Assembly (NCBI RefSeq): GCF_029887935.1
Contig: NZ_JARXRO010000020.1
Location: 663,088 to 727,087, forward strand
Direction: 5' to 3'
Length of the DNA: 64,000 nucleotides
DNA from: Luteimonas kalidii
GTDB lineage: Bacteria > Pseudomonadota > Gammaproteobacteria > Xanthomonadales > Xanthomonadaceae
Shown: piece after piece, positions 19,125 to 27,876 of the stretch
Position numbering within the stretch: position 1 is the first letter of the stretch
Layout of the letters: each line of letters starts with the position of its first letter
Program-made: the position numbers and the translations under genes
Notes under the pieces: generated by a model
Database searches by the model: none
What the model saw: only the letters and a program-made list of their open reading frames with translations
What the model was told of the DNA's origin: nothing

Positions 19125-19993
19125 GCAGGTCCAGACTCCGCAGGGGCGCCGCCGCCACCACGATGGCCGGCTTCGGTCTGACGGAACTGATGATCGCGAT
19201 GGTGCTCGGACTGATCGTGATCGGTGCCGCATTCGCCATCTTCCAGACCAGCCAGACCACTTTCCGCTCCAACGAAGGGCTGAGCCGGATCCAGGAAACC
19301 GCCCGGGCGGCCTTCGAACTGATCTCGCGCGATGTTCGCGCGGCCGGCGGCTCGGCGTGCTCGAACTTCTCGGCGGTGGAAGGTGCGGATGCGCGAACCA
19401 TCCAGTTCAGGGATAACGCCGTCAGCGGGACCACCGACTCACTTCGGGTGGTGTCTGGCGATGACACCGCCTATCGTGTCGTGGGCTCGACTGCCGGTTC
19501 GGTCACGCTGCATGCCGATGACGTGGATGCAGCCAGCGACGTATTCGCAGTCAACGATTTCCTGATCCTGTGCAATGCCCGGAAGACCCATGTGGTTCGG
19601 GCTACGGGCGTGACGGGTCACACCGTCACGTTCGCCGCCTTGCCGGGTGGCTATGTCCCGACAGCAGACATCTATGCGCCGCCCGCCGCCGTCGTGCTTG
19701 CGCGATATCGCGACGTGAACTGGTTCGTCGCCGGGCACGGACGTCCGGGAGGGGGAAGTTCTCTCTTCGTTTCGCGCAATGGTGGCGATCCGGAAGAGGT
19801 TGCGGAAGGCGTGGAGGGGATTGCGTTCTCCTACCTTGAAACCGGTGAGGACGATTATGTGGACACCCCGGCGGATTGGCGTCAAGTGGTTGCGGTGCGC
19901 GTCACGATGACCTTGGTCGGGGCAGACGTCGACGGCAACCAGCTGCGTCGTACTGCGTCCAACGTGGTCAGCATGAGAGGGCGTACGCTGTGA
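19121..19993 (+). CDS. pilW: Type IV pilus assembly protein PilW
   Basis: A 290-residue minor pilin. The class III signal is cleaved before FGLTELMIAMVLGLIVIGAAFAIF, followed by TSQTTFRSNEGLSRIQETARAAFELISRDVRAAG, the conserved PilW helix. The large beta-rich C-terminal domain ends VRVTMTLVGADVDG. It overlaps both neighbours by four bases. With FimT, PilV, PilX and PilE it should form the priming tip complex that carries PilY1. Confidence 0.93.
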   Translation: MSRSRLRRGAAATTMAGFGLTELMIAMVLGLIVIGAAFAIFQTSQTTFRSNEGLSRIQETARAAFELISRDVRAAGGSACSNFSAVEGADARTIQFRDNAVSGTTDSLRVVSGDDTAYRVVGSTAGSVTLHADDVDAASDVFAVNDFLILCNARKTHVVRATGVTGHTVTFAALPGGYVPTADIYAPPAAVVLARYRDVNWFVAGHGRPGGGSSLFVSRNGGDPEEVAEGVEGIAFSYLETGEDDYVDTPADWRQVVAVRVTMTLVGADVDGNQLRRTASNVVSMRGRTL

Positions 19994-20532
19994 AATCGCA
20001 AAACATCCGCCCCCCGCTCAAAGGCGCTCGTGCTGAGCGCGGCATTTCGCTGGTCATCGTCCTTATCCTGCTTGTGGCAGTCTCGGTGCTCGGCATCGCC
20101 GTGTTGCGCAGCTCGGCCATGCAGGAACGCATGAGCGCCAACTTGCGGGACCGCAATCTCGCCGTGCAGTCGACCGAAGCCGCGCTTCGCTTTGCCCAGG
20201 ATCAGGTCCTCGCGGGCGCCGCATGGGACACCAACGTGCCTGACGGTGACAGTTGCTCGGAGGACGGCATCTGTCCGACTGGTTCTGCTCCCTCCTGGCA
20301 GGACCTGCCCGATACCCAGTACGACAGTGATCTGATCCCGGAGCCGCCCCAGTACTGGATCGAGTACCTGGGGCAAGGGCCGGCCCGCAGGGGCAGCTGT
20401 GACCAGATCCCGCAACCGCTCGACTGCTTCAGTCCGATGTATCGCGTGACGGCACGTACCCGCAGCGAAGGGCGCGCCGACGTCACCATGCAAGCCAACA
20501 TCATCAGCCGCATCCCGGAACCGGGGACCTGA
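19990..20532 (+). CDS. pilX: Type IV pilus assembly protein PilX
   Basis: A 180-residue prepilin with processing before ISLVIVLILLVAVSVLGIAVLRSSAMQERM. Position 5 is not Glu, as is usual for the PilX/GspK class that caps the fibre. The motif MSANLRDRNLAVQSTEAALRFAQ is the family hallmark. Start GTG 19990 overlaps the pilW stop (GTGA). Two C-terminal cysteines (RGSCDQIPQPLDCF) may pair. pilY1 follows after 3 bp. Confidence 0.92.
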   Translation: MKSQNIRPPLKGARAERGISLVIVLILLVAVSVLGIAVLRSSAMQERMSANLRDRNLAVQSTEAALRFAQDQVLAGAAWDTNVPDGDSCSEDGICPTGSAPSWQDLPDTQYDSDLIPEPPQYWIEYLGQGPARRGSCDQIPQPLDCFSPMYRVTARTRSEGRADVTMQANIISRIPEPGT

Positions 20533-20535
20533 GTC

Positions 20536-23500
20536 ATGAAGACACGTTCGATCAATTCTCGCCGCCGCTCAGTTCGTGGGTCGGGTCGTTCCTGGTGGGC
20601 GGCGCCATTCGCGTTGCTGTCGACCCTGCTCGCATTACCCGCGAGCGCGGGGATCGCGATACCGGATCAGCCGCTGATCATCGGCTCTCGCATCCCCCCG
20701 AACATCCTGTTTCTGCTCGACAACTCGGGATCGATGGCGGACACGTTCTTGCCGGATGGGATACCGACCGGATGGGCCAGACAGGCCTATACCCGAAACA
20801 GGATCTATTACAATCCGAACGTCGTCTACCAGCCTTGGGTGGATTCCACCGGGGCGGTCATGACCGGGGGCCAAGACTATCGGAATGCCTATTCCCACAT
20901 CGTTCTAGTCCCGCCCTTCAACAACGGCACCACCGACCTGCGCGACTCCGAGCAGACGTTCTATGTTCCCAAGAATTCGGCCGGAGATCTAACCGATCTG
21001 GCGAACTACTGGCGCTACCAGATTCACGAAGACGAGGTCATCGTCAGAAGTGAGTGGACTACGCGGTCTGGTGGCTGGCCTTCTTACAATCAAGGCCTTT
21101 CCAACAGGAACTGTTCTACGGGTGGTGGAACCAACTGGCGTAACTGCACGGAGGCGTTGCCCACGACACGCACCGCAGCTCAGGAGCGCCGAAACTTCGC
21201 GACTTGGTATTCGTACCATCGCTCCCGGTCGAAGGTTGCCAAGGCCGCCGTCGGTCGTGCATTCGCCGAGATCGGCGGTGAGTATCGGGTTGGTTACAGA
21301 AATATCTGGAACGACATGCGGACGAGCGGGTCGAGTGGCGGGGTGAACTGGGGCAGTCATCCAATCTCCCAGTCCAAGCCGATTCCGGTTGCTTGGAACA
21401 AGGGCTTGTTCGAGGATCCCAACGGTCCCGGAGGCGCCGACAACAACAAGACCGCATGGTATCAGCGACTGTATGCAGAAGACGCGGCTGACTCTACGCC
21501 TCTGCGCGAGGCGCTCTACAACGCGGGCAAGTATTTTGAAGATGACAGTTCGTCGACAGGTCCTTGGGGTGAGGGTATCGGCGGGGCCGCTGTCGATCAT
21601 TTCGCCTGCCGCCAGAACTACACGATCCTGACCACCGATGGGTACCGCAACGATTCCGACGGCTGGAGCAAGGTAGGTGAGGAAGACAATAGCGAGGGCG
21701 AAGTCATCACCAGTCCTTTCGGCGACAGCTATCAGTACGTCCCCACAGCGCCATACGCAAGCGAGCATTCGAGCAACCTCGCCGATATTGCGATGCGGTT
21801 CTGGAAGCGCGACCTGCGACCAGACCTGGATAACGTGGTCGCGAAGACTCCCGCGAATCCCGCGTTCTGGCAGCACATGGTGACGTTCGGGATTTCCCTC
21901 GGGGCCGCGGGGACATTGGATCCAGAATCGGACCTCCCGGCCCTGACGGCGGGAACTAAGTCGTGGCCGTATCACACCAATTTGAACCCGAGAAGCATCG
22001 ACGACTTCTGGCATGCGTCGGTCAACGGGCGGGGCAAGTTCGTCGTCGCCAGCGACGCCGACGAATTCTCGCAGGCATTGAGGGGCGCGCTGAGTGAGAT
22101 CGCCACGCGAGATAGCTCCTTCTCGAACGTTGCAAGTAACTCTGTGTCGCTGGATACCGGATCTCAGGTGTTCAACGCCAGCTACGTGACCGGAACTTGG
22201 ACTGGCACGCTGGCCGCGCGTGAGGTGACCGCCTCCGGCGTCGAAGCCGACCCCGACTGGACGGCGTCGTTGCCCGATTGGGATGACCGCAAGATCTTCA
22301 CCTCCACCGGGACGGCCGGGGCCCAGTTTCCCACCACCGCGCAGCGCGCATTGCTCGGACGCACCGGCGGCAGTTTGAACTTTCCGGTGACGGCTGCCGA
22401 CAATGCGGATTACATCAAGGGTGACGAGAGTAACGAGGCCAGTGAAGGCGGCCTCCTGCGAAATCGCTCGACGAAGCTCGGCGATATTATCGGCTCGTCG
22501 CCGGCCTATGTGAAAGACACCAACACGCTCTATGTCGGGGCGAACGACGGCATGCTGCATGCCTTCGACGCCAGCAACGGTCGGGAACTGTTCGCGTACG
22601 TGCCGAACATCATCAACTTCGGCCACCTTTCGACGCTGAGTCGTGGCGACTACAGCCACAAGTTCTTTGTGGATGGGCCGGTGGTCGTGTCCAGTCGTTC
22701 GCTGACGCCTGCCAAGAACATACTGATCGGATCGCTCGGGAGGGGCGGCAAAGGACTTTTCGCTCTCGATGTCACCGCTCCGGGAACAGTGAACGCCGCT
22801 GGCCTTTTCAAGTGGGAGCGTTCGAATACCCCTGGCGGGCACATGGGGCTCGTGCTGAACAAGCCGCTATTGTCCAGGGTGGGTACGGGCGTGGTTGCCG
22901 CGGTTTTTGGCAATGGGATCAACAGCACCAACGATCGGGCAGCACTGATGGTGCTGAATGCCGAGACGGGTGCGGTCATTGCCGAAATCGACACTGGGGC
23001 GGGGTCCGCGGCAGCCCCGAACGGGCTGTCGGCTGTGACCGGCATCGTTGGCGCCGACGGTCGGACCCTCGCTTACGCATACGCCGGCGACATGCTCGGT
23101 AATGTGTGGAAGTTCGACCTCACGGATGCGTCGCCGGCCGCGTGGACGGCGACCCGGCTCTTCACGGCGACCAATGACGACGGTGCCGCGCAGCCGATCA
23201 GCGGAGCGATCACGATCGCCAGTCATCCAATCAGAAGCCAGCGCTGGCTGTTCTTCGGAACCGGGCGTTACCTGACCGCCGACGACATCAGCACTTCGGG
23301 TGCCGACGTCCAGAGCATGTACGGATTCATCGACGAGGGCGCGGCGATCGAGCGCTCCGATCTGACCGAGCGTACGATCGCGGTGACGGATGAGTCGCTT
23401 AACGGTTATCCGGTGCGGGCGTTCGAGGAACGATCCGGCCTGCCTGTCGACTCCAAGGGCTGGTACATTGACCTTCCGGAAAGTGGCGAGCGAATCATCC

Positions 23501-23853
23501 AGGATGCGCAGGTCGTCTCCACCTTCCTGGTGACTGCCAGCATGATTCCCTCAGGAAATGCATGTAATCCCGACGGCGGCGGATACATCAATGCGCTCGA
23601 CGCCTTCACCGGTACAAGCGCGGGGGCGAGCTATTTTGATCTCGGTGGTGAAGCCGGGACGGACGACTCGGTCATTGGCGATGACGACCTGCCGGTCGGC
23701 TCGGTCGATGTGCGCACGGGCATGCCGACGCTTCCGAACCTGTTGCGCGGCCTGATCGTGGTCGGCGGCACCGGCAGCGGCAACCTGCGGGGACTGAGGA
23801 CGCTCACACCTCGCTGGGACCGCGCGTCCTGGCGTGAGATCAGGGGAGAGTGA
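20536..23853 (+). CDS. pilY1: Type IV pilus tip adhesin PilY1
   Basis: A 1105-residue exported protein. The signal peptide runs to LLALPASAG (about residue 38). A von Willebrand-like N-terminal domain begins NILFLLDNSGSMAD (D-x-S-x-S metal site, about residue 56) and contains TLREALYNAGKYF-like elements to about residue 540. The C-terminal PilY1 beta-propeller starts near residue 650 (NTLYVGANDGMLHAFDASNGRELFAYVP) and ends TPRWDRASWREI. The calcium loop region reads VGADGRTLAYAYAGDMLGNVWKF, with fewer acidic residues than the Pseudomonas loop. It acts at the pilus tip in adhesion, twitching and surface sensing. Parts of this gene look richer in A and T than neighbouring genes. Confidence 0.94.
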   Translation: MKTRSINSRRRSVRGSGRSWWAAPFALLSTLLALPASAGIAIPDQPLIIGSRIPPNILFLLDNSGSMADTFLPDGIPTGWARQAYTRNRIYYNPNVVYQPWVDSTGAVMTGGQDYRNAYSHIVLVPPFNNGTTDLRDSEQTFYVPKNSAGDLTDLANYWRYQIHEDEVIVRSEWTTRSGGWPSYNQGLSNRNCSTGGGTNWRNCTEALPTTRTAAQERRNFATWYSYHRSRSKVAKAAVGRAFAEIGGEYRVGYRNIWNDMRTSGSSGGVNWGSHPISQSKPIPVAWNKGLFEDPNGPGGADNNKTAWYQRLYAEDAADSTPLREALYNAGKYFEDDSSSTGPWGEGIGGAAVDHFACRQNYTILTTDGYRNDSDGWSKVGEEDNSEGEVITSPFGDSYQYVPTAPYASEHSSNLADIAMRFWKRDLRPDLDNVVAKTPANPAFWQHMVTFGISLGAAGTLDPESDLPALTAGTKSWPYHTNLNPRSIDDFWHASVNGRGKFVVASDADEFSQALRGALSEIATRDSSFSNVASNSVSLDTGSQVFNASYVTGTWTGTLAAREVTASGVEADPDWTASLPDWDDRKIFTSTGTAGAQFPTTAQRALLGRTGGSLNFPVTAADNADYIKGDESNEASEGGLLRNRSTKLGDIIGSSPAYVKDTNTLYVGANDGMLHAFDASNGRELFAYVPNIINFGHLSTLSRGDYSHKFFVDGPVVVSSRSLTPAKNILIGSLGRGGKGLFALDVTAPGTVNAAGLFKWERSNTPGGHMGLVLNKPLLSRVGTGVVAAVFGNGINSTNDRAALMVLNAETGAVIAEIDTGAGSAAAPNGLSAVTGIVGADGRTLAYAYAGDMLGNVWKFDLTDASPAAWTATRLFTATNDDGAAQPISGAITIASHPIRSQRWLFFGTGRYLTADDISTSGADVQSMYGFIDEGAAIERSDLTERTIAVTDESLNGYPVRAFEERSGLPVDSKGWYIDLPESGERIIQDAQVVSTFLVTASMIPSGNACNPDGGGYINALDAFTGTSAGASYFDLGGEAGTDDSVIGDDDLPVGSVDVRTGMPTLPNLLRGLIVVGGTGSGNLRGLRTLTPRWDRASWREIRGE

Positions 23854-24269
23854 TGGTCATGCAGAGGAACGCCGCGCGCCGCAATGTCTCGGGCTTCAGT
23901 CTGGTCGAGTTGATGGTTACGGTGGCGATCATTGGCATCCTGGCCTCGATCGCATTGCCGAGCTACAACGAACACGTCATGAAGGGGCGACGCGTCGGGG
24001 GGGCGGCGTGCGCAGCGGCAGTGGCCCAGGCAATGGAACGCCACTACACCACCGCGCTGACGTACGAAGATCATCCGGACGTGGACGAACTGGACAACCG
24101 TTGTGATCCGGATGCGCTGCGCTTCTACGACATGGATGTGGTGGACGTGGGGCCCAAGGCCTATACCGTCACCGCCGAGCCCACCGGGCGGCAGGCGAGC
24201 GACTCGTGCGAAACCCTCAGTCTCGACGCGGCCGGCACGAAGTCACCGGATACGGTCGGCTGCTGGTAA
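23853..24269 (+). CDS. pilE: Type IV minor pilin PilE
   Basis: A 138-residue type IV pilin-like protein processed before FSLVELMVTVAIIGILASIALPSYNEHV, with Glu5 and the SYNEH continuation typical of PilE. A C-terminal cysteine pair (SCETL...VGCW) gives the disulfide-bounded loop. TGATG overlap places ATG 23853 in the pilY1 stop; GTG 23850 and ATG 23859 are in-frame alternatives, all served by AGGGGAGAG. It is the last gene of the operon, followed by a 12-bp stem hairpin. Confidence 0.9.
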   Translation: MVMQRNAARRNVSGFSLVELMVTVAIIGILASIALPSYNEHVMKGRRVGGAACAAAVAQAMERHYTTALTYEDHPDVDELDNRCDPDALRFYDMDVVDVGPKAYTVTAEPTGRQASDSCETLSLDAAGTKSPDTVGCW

Positions 24270-24295
24270 TGTCGGTATCGCCCCAACCAAAACGC

Positions 24296-24323
24296 ACAAG
24301 GCCCGCATCGCTGCGGGCCTTGT
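24296..24323. terminator. Hairpin between pilE and tRNA-Asn
   Basis: A perfect 12-bp stem ACAAGGCCCGCA/TGCGGGCCTTGT with loop TCGC. The T-run is weak on both sides, but the position between convergent units suggests a bidirectional terminator. Confidence 0.65.
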
Positions 24324-24335
24324 CGTACCGGAATC

Positions 24336-24412
24336 TGGCGCCCGAAGTTGGACTCGAACCAACGACCCCCTGATTAACAGTCAAGTGCTCTAACCGGCTG
24401 AGCTATTCGGGC
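24336..24412 (-). tRNA. tRNA-Asn (GUU)
   Basis: A 77-nt cloverleaf including encoded CCA. The acceptor stem GCCCGAA pairs with TTCGGGC, the anticodon loop is CTGTTAA (anticodon GTT), and the T-loop is TTCGAGT. All arms are of standard length. Confidence 0.97.
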
Positions 24413-24509
24413 GGGCAGGAGATTGTAGACGGCGCCCGGGAGCCGGGCAAGCCGCTGGCCCTGGATGCACCCCGTCGCGGCCTTGGCGTCATGGCCCGTC
24501 GGAACCCGT

Positions 24510-25040
24510 TCAGCCCGGGCACGCGGCGGGCGTGGTGGGCCGGAACGTGCGCGGGCGCCCAGCGTTGTTCACGATCACGGCCCCCAGCAGAATGCCGTCG
24601 CCGTTGCAGACGGAGATGGTGAGGTTGGTGCCTGCGCTGCGGCCATCGGGCATGTATCGCAGCTGCGGCCGCCCGGTCGTGCCGAGCAGCCTGAGGGAGC
24701 GGCTCATGGGCCCTGACTCGGCACGCAGGATGTCCTCGCCGGCATCGGGCTCGCGGTTGCCGTCGCGGTCCAGGAACATCATCCAGCCGCCGCTCCAGTC
24801 CGTGGATCCGTCGCAGGCTGTGCCACTGCGCGAAGGGCACAGGACGGCAGACTGGCGGTACGTGATCGCCGCCATCCGGGCCAGCTGCATCTGGGTCGCC
24901 AGCGCGCCCATGGCGGCCCCCGCGCGCTGGCGCTCCAGCAAATCTCCCATCACCGGTGCCGCGACCGCGGCACAGACCGCCAGGATGGCGACCGTCAGCG
25001 TCATCTCGACCAGGGTGAACCCGCGCAGCTGCTTCCGCAT
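24510..25040 (-). CDS. Second FimT/GspH-like minor pilin
   Basis: A 176-residue prepilin with the signal RKQLRG before FTLVEMTLTVAILAVCAAVAAPVMGDLL; Glu5 is present. The C-terminal GspH-type domain shows ATQMQLARMAAITYRQSAVLCPS and GTTGRPQLRYMPDGRSAGTNLTISVCN. Start ATG (complement at 25038-25040) follows GGAGG with good spacing; an in-frame ATG 15 bp earlier would bury that ribosome site. It stands alone, divergent from uvrB and away from the main pilin operon. Such solitary FimT proteins can bind DNA for natural transformation in some Xanthomonadaceae relatives; that role is inferred. Confidence 0.9.
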   Translation of the reverse strand: MRKQLRGFTLVEMTLTVAILAVCAAVAAPVMGDLLERQRAGAAMGALATQMQLARMAAITYRQSAVLCPSRSGTACDGSTDWSGGWMMFLDRDGNREPDAGEDILRAESGPMSRSLRLLGTTGRPQLRYMPDGRSAGTNLTISVCNGDGILLGAVIVNNAGRPRTFRPTTPAACPG

Positions 25041-25161
25041 CACAATGCCCTCCATGGCGTTGGGCGCTCAGCATCGCGCCTGCGAGCAGGGCGCGGCCAT
25101 CAGCCATGGCCGGCCGGCGGGGTAGGAAAACGCCCTATCCGCCCCCATCACGAGGGGTCGC

Positions 25162-25167
25162 TAAACT
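25162..25167 (+). promoter_or_regulatory. Candidate -10 element for uvrB
   Basis: TAAACT lies 25 bp before the uvrB ATG. No clear -35 and no LexA box was recognised. Confidence 0.35.
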
Positions 25168-25191
25168 GGCGTGCCCGTCCCCCGCTCCCAC

Positions 25192-27225
<2,034 letters not shown>

Positions 27226-27265
27226 ACGGGCGGGGCGGAGGATGGCAAGCCCGGTCGGGTTCGGC

Positions 27266-27271
27266 TAGAAT
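27266..27271 (+). promoter_or_regulatory. Candidate -10 element for tRNA-Val
   Basis: TAGAAT followed by TCGCC, about 99 bp upstream of tRNA-Val, matching the recurrent promoter pattern of the window. Confidence 0.35.
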
Positions 27272-27369
27272 TCGCCTCCCGCCGCGTTGGTGGGACCCTT
27301 GCCCTCGGCCAGTCCGGCCGGCGGTCAGGGAAGCAGTCATCGGGCGACGCCCGGAGGTCTGCGCATTTC

Positions 27370-27444
27370 GGGCGGTTAGCTCAGCGGTAGAGCACTACCT
27401 TGACATGGTAGGGGTCACAGGTTCGAACCCTGTACCGCCCACCA
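27370..27444 (+). tRNA. tRNA-Val (GAC)
   Basis: A 75-nt cloverleaf with encoded CCA. The acceptor stem GGGCGGT pairs with ACCGCCC, the anticodon loop is TTGACAT (anticodon GAC), and the T-loop is TTCGAAC. The D-loop is short but normal. Confidence 0.97.
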
Positions 27445-27815
27445 AACGACAACCTGGAGTTGTTCTTTGGACCCGAACCCGCCGCCTGGCGGGTTTGTCA
27501 TTTGCGGCCGGCCACACTGCGCCACCAGGCCTCTACGCCTGATGCTGAGCTGACCTCGCGACCGGCCCGGGGTCTCTGGTTCATCGACATGGCTCCGAAT
27601 CGCTCTTGTCGAAGAACGGTCATCGATAACGCTGGGCCGTGTCCCGTCGGCCGGGGATCGCGGCAAGCAGGACAGGGATGTCTTGCGCGCGAGTCAGGGC
27701 TGGATGCCCTGACCGAGCGGATAGCGATTCCCGGCCGACGGGGCGCGGCGTCGACCCGAAGACGGGAGCGGAGGAAGCCAAGCGCTTCGGCGTCTCCTCG
27801 AACGGGAAGAAGGCC
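27445..27815. other. Non-coding region between tRNA-Val and the sugar locus
   Basis: No gene is supported in these 371 bases. They hold the structured repeat described at 27643-27742. Flanking sequence to about 27770 (GCGCGGCGTCG...) is also similar to the other copy. Short open frames here are by-products of the repeat. Confidence 0.7.
27643..27742 (+). repeat. Dispersed structured repeat, copy 1
   Basis: Outer arms CCCGTCGGCCGGGGATCGC (27643-27661) and GCGATTCCCGGCCGACGGG (27724-27742) pair over 19 bp with one G-T wobble. Inside are hairpin 1, GCAGGACA/TGTCTTGC (27667-27674 with 27679-27686), and hairpin 2, GTCAGGGC/GCCCTGAC (27693-27700 with 27706-27713). The reverse complement of 40180-40279 has the same layout and much of the same sequence. 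It lies just past the terminator of the minus-strand TonB receptor. Confidence 0.85.
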
Positions 27816-27852
27816 AAAAAAATGCCCCGGCCGGGGGAGGGCCGGCCGGGGC
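27816..27852 (-). terminator. Intrinsic terminator of the maltodextrin-locus receptor
   Basis: On the minus strand an 11-bp stem GCCCCGGCCGG/CCGGCCGGGGC is followed by A and seven Ts (plus-strand A-run 27816-27822), 25 bp after the receptor stop. Confidence 0.9.
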
Positions 27853-27876
27853 TGCAGCGGCGCGGGGAACGCCGGA

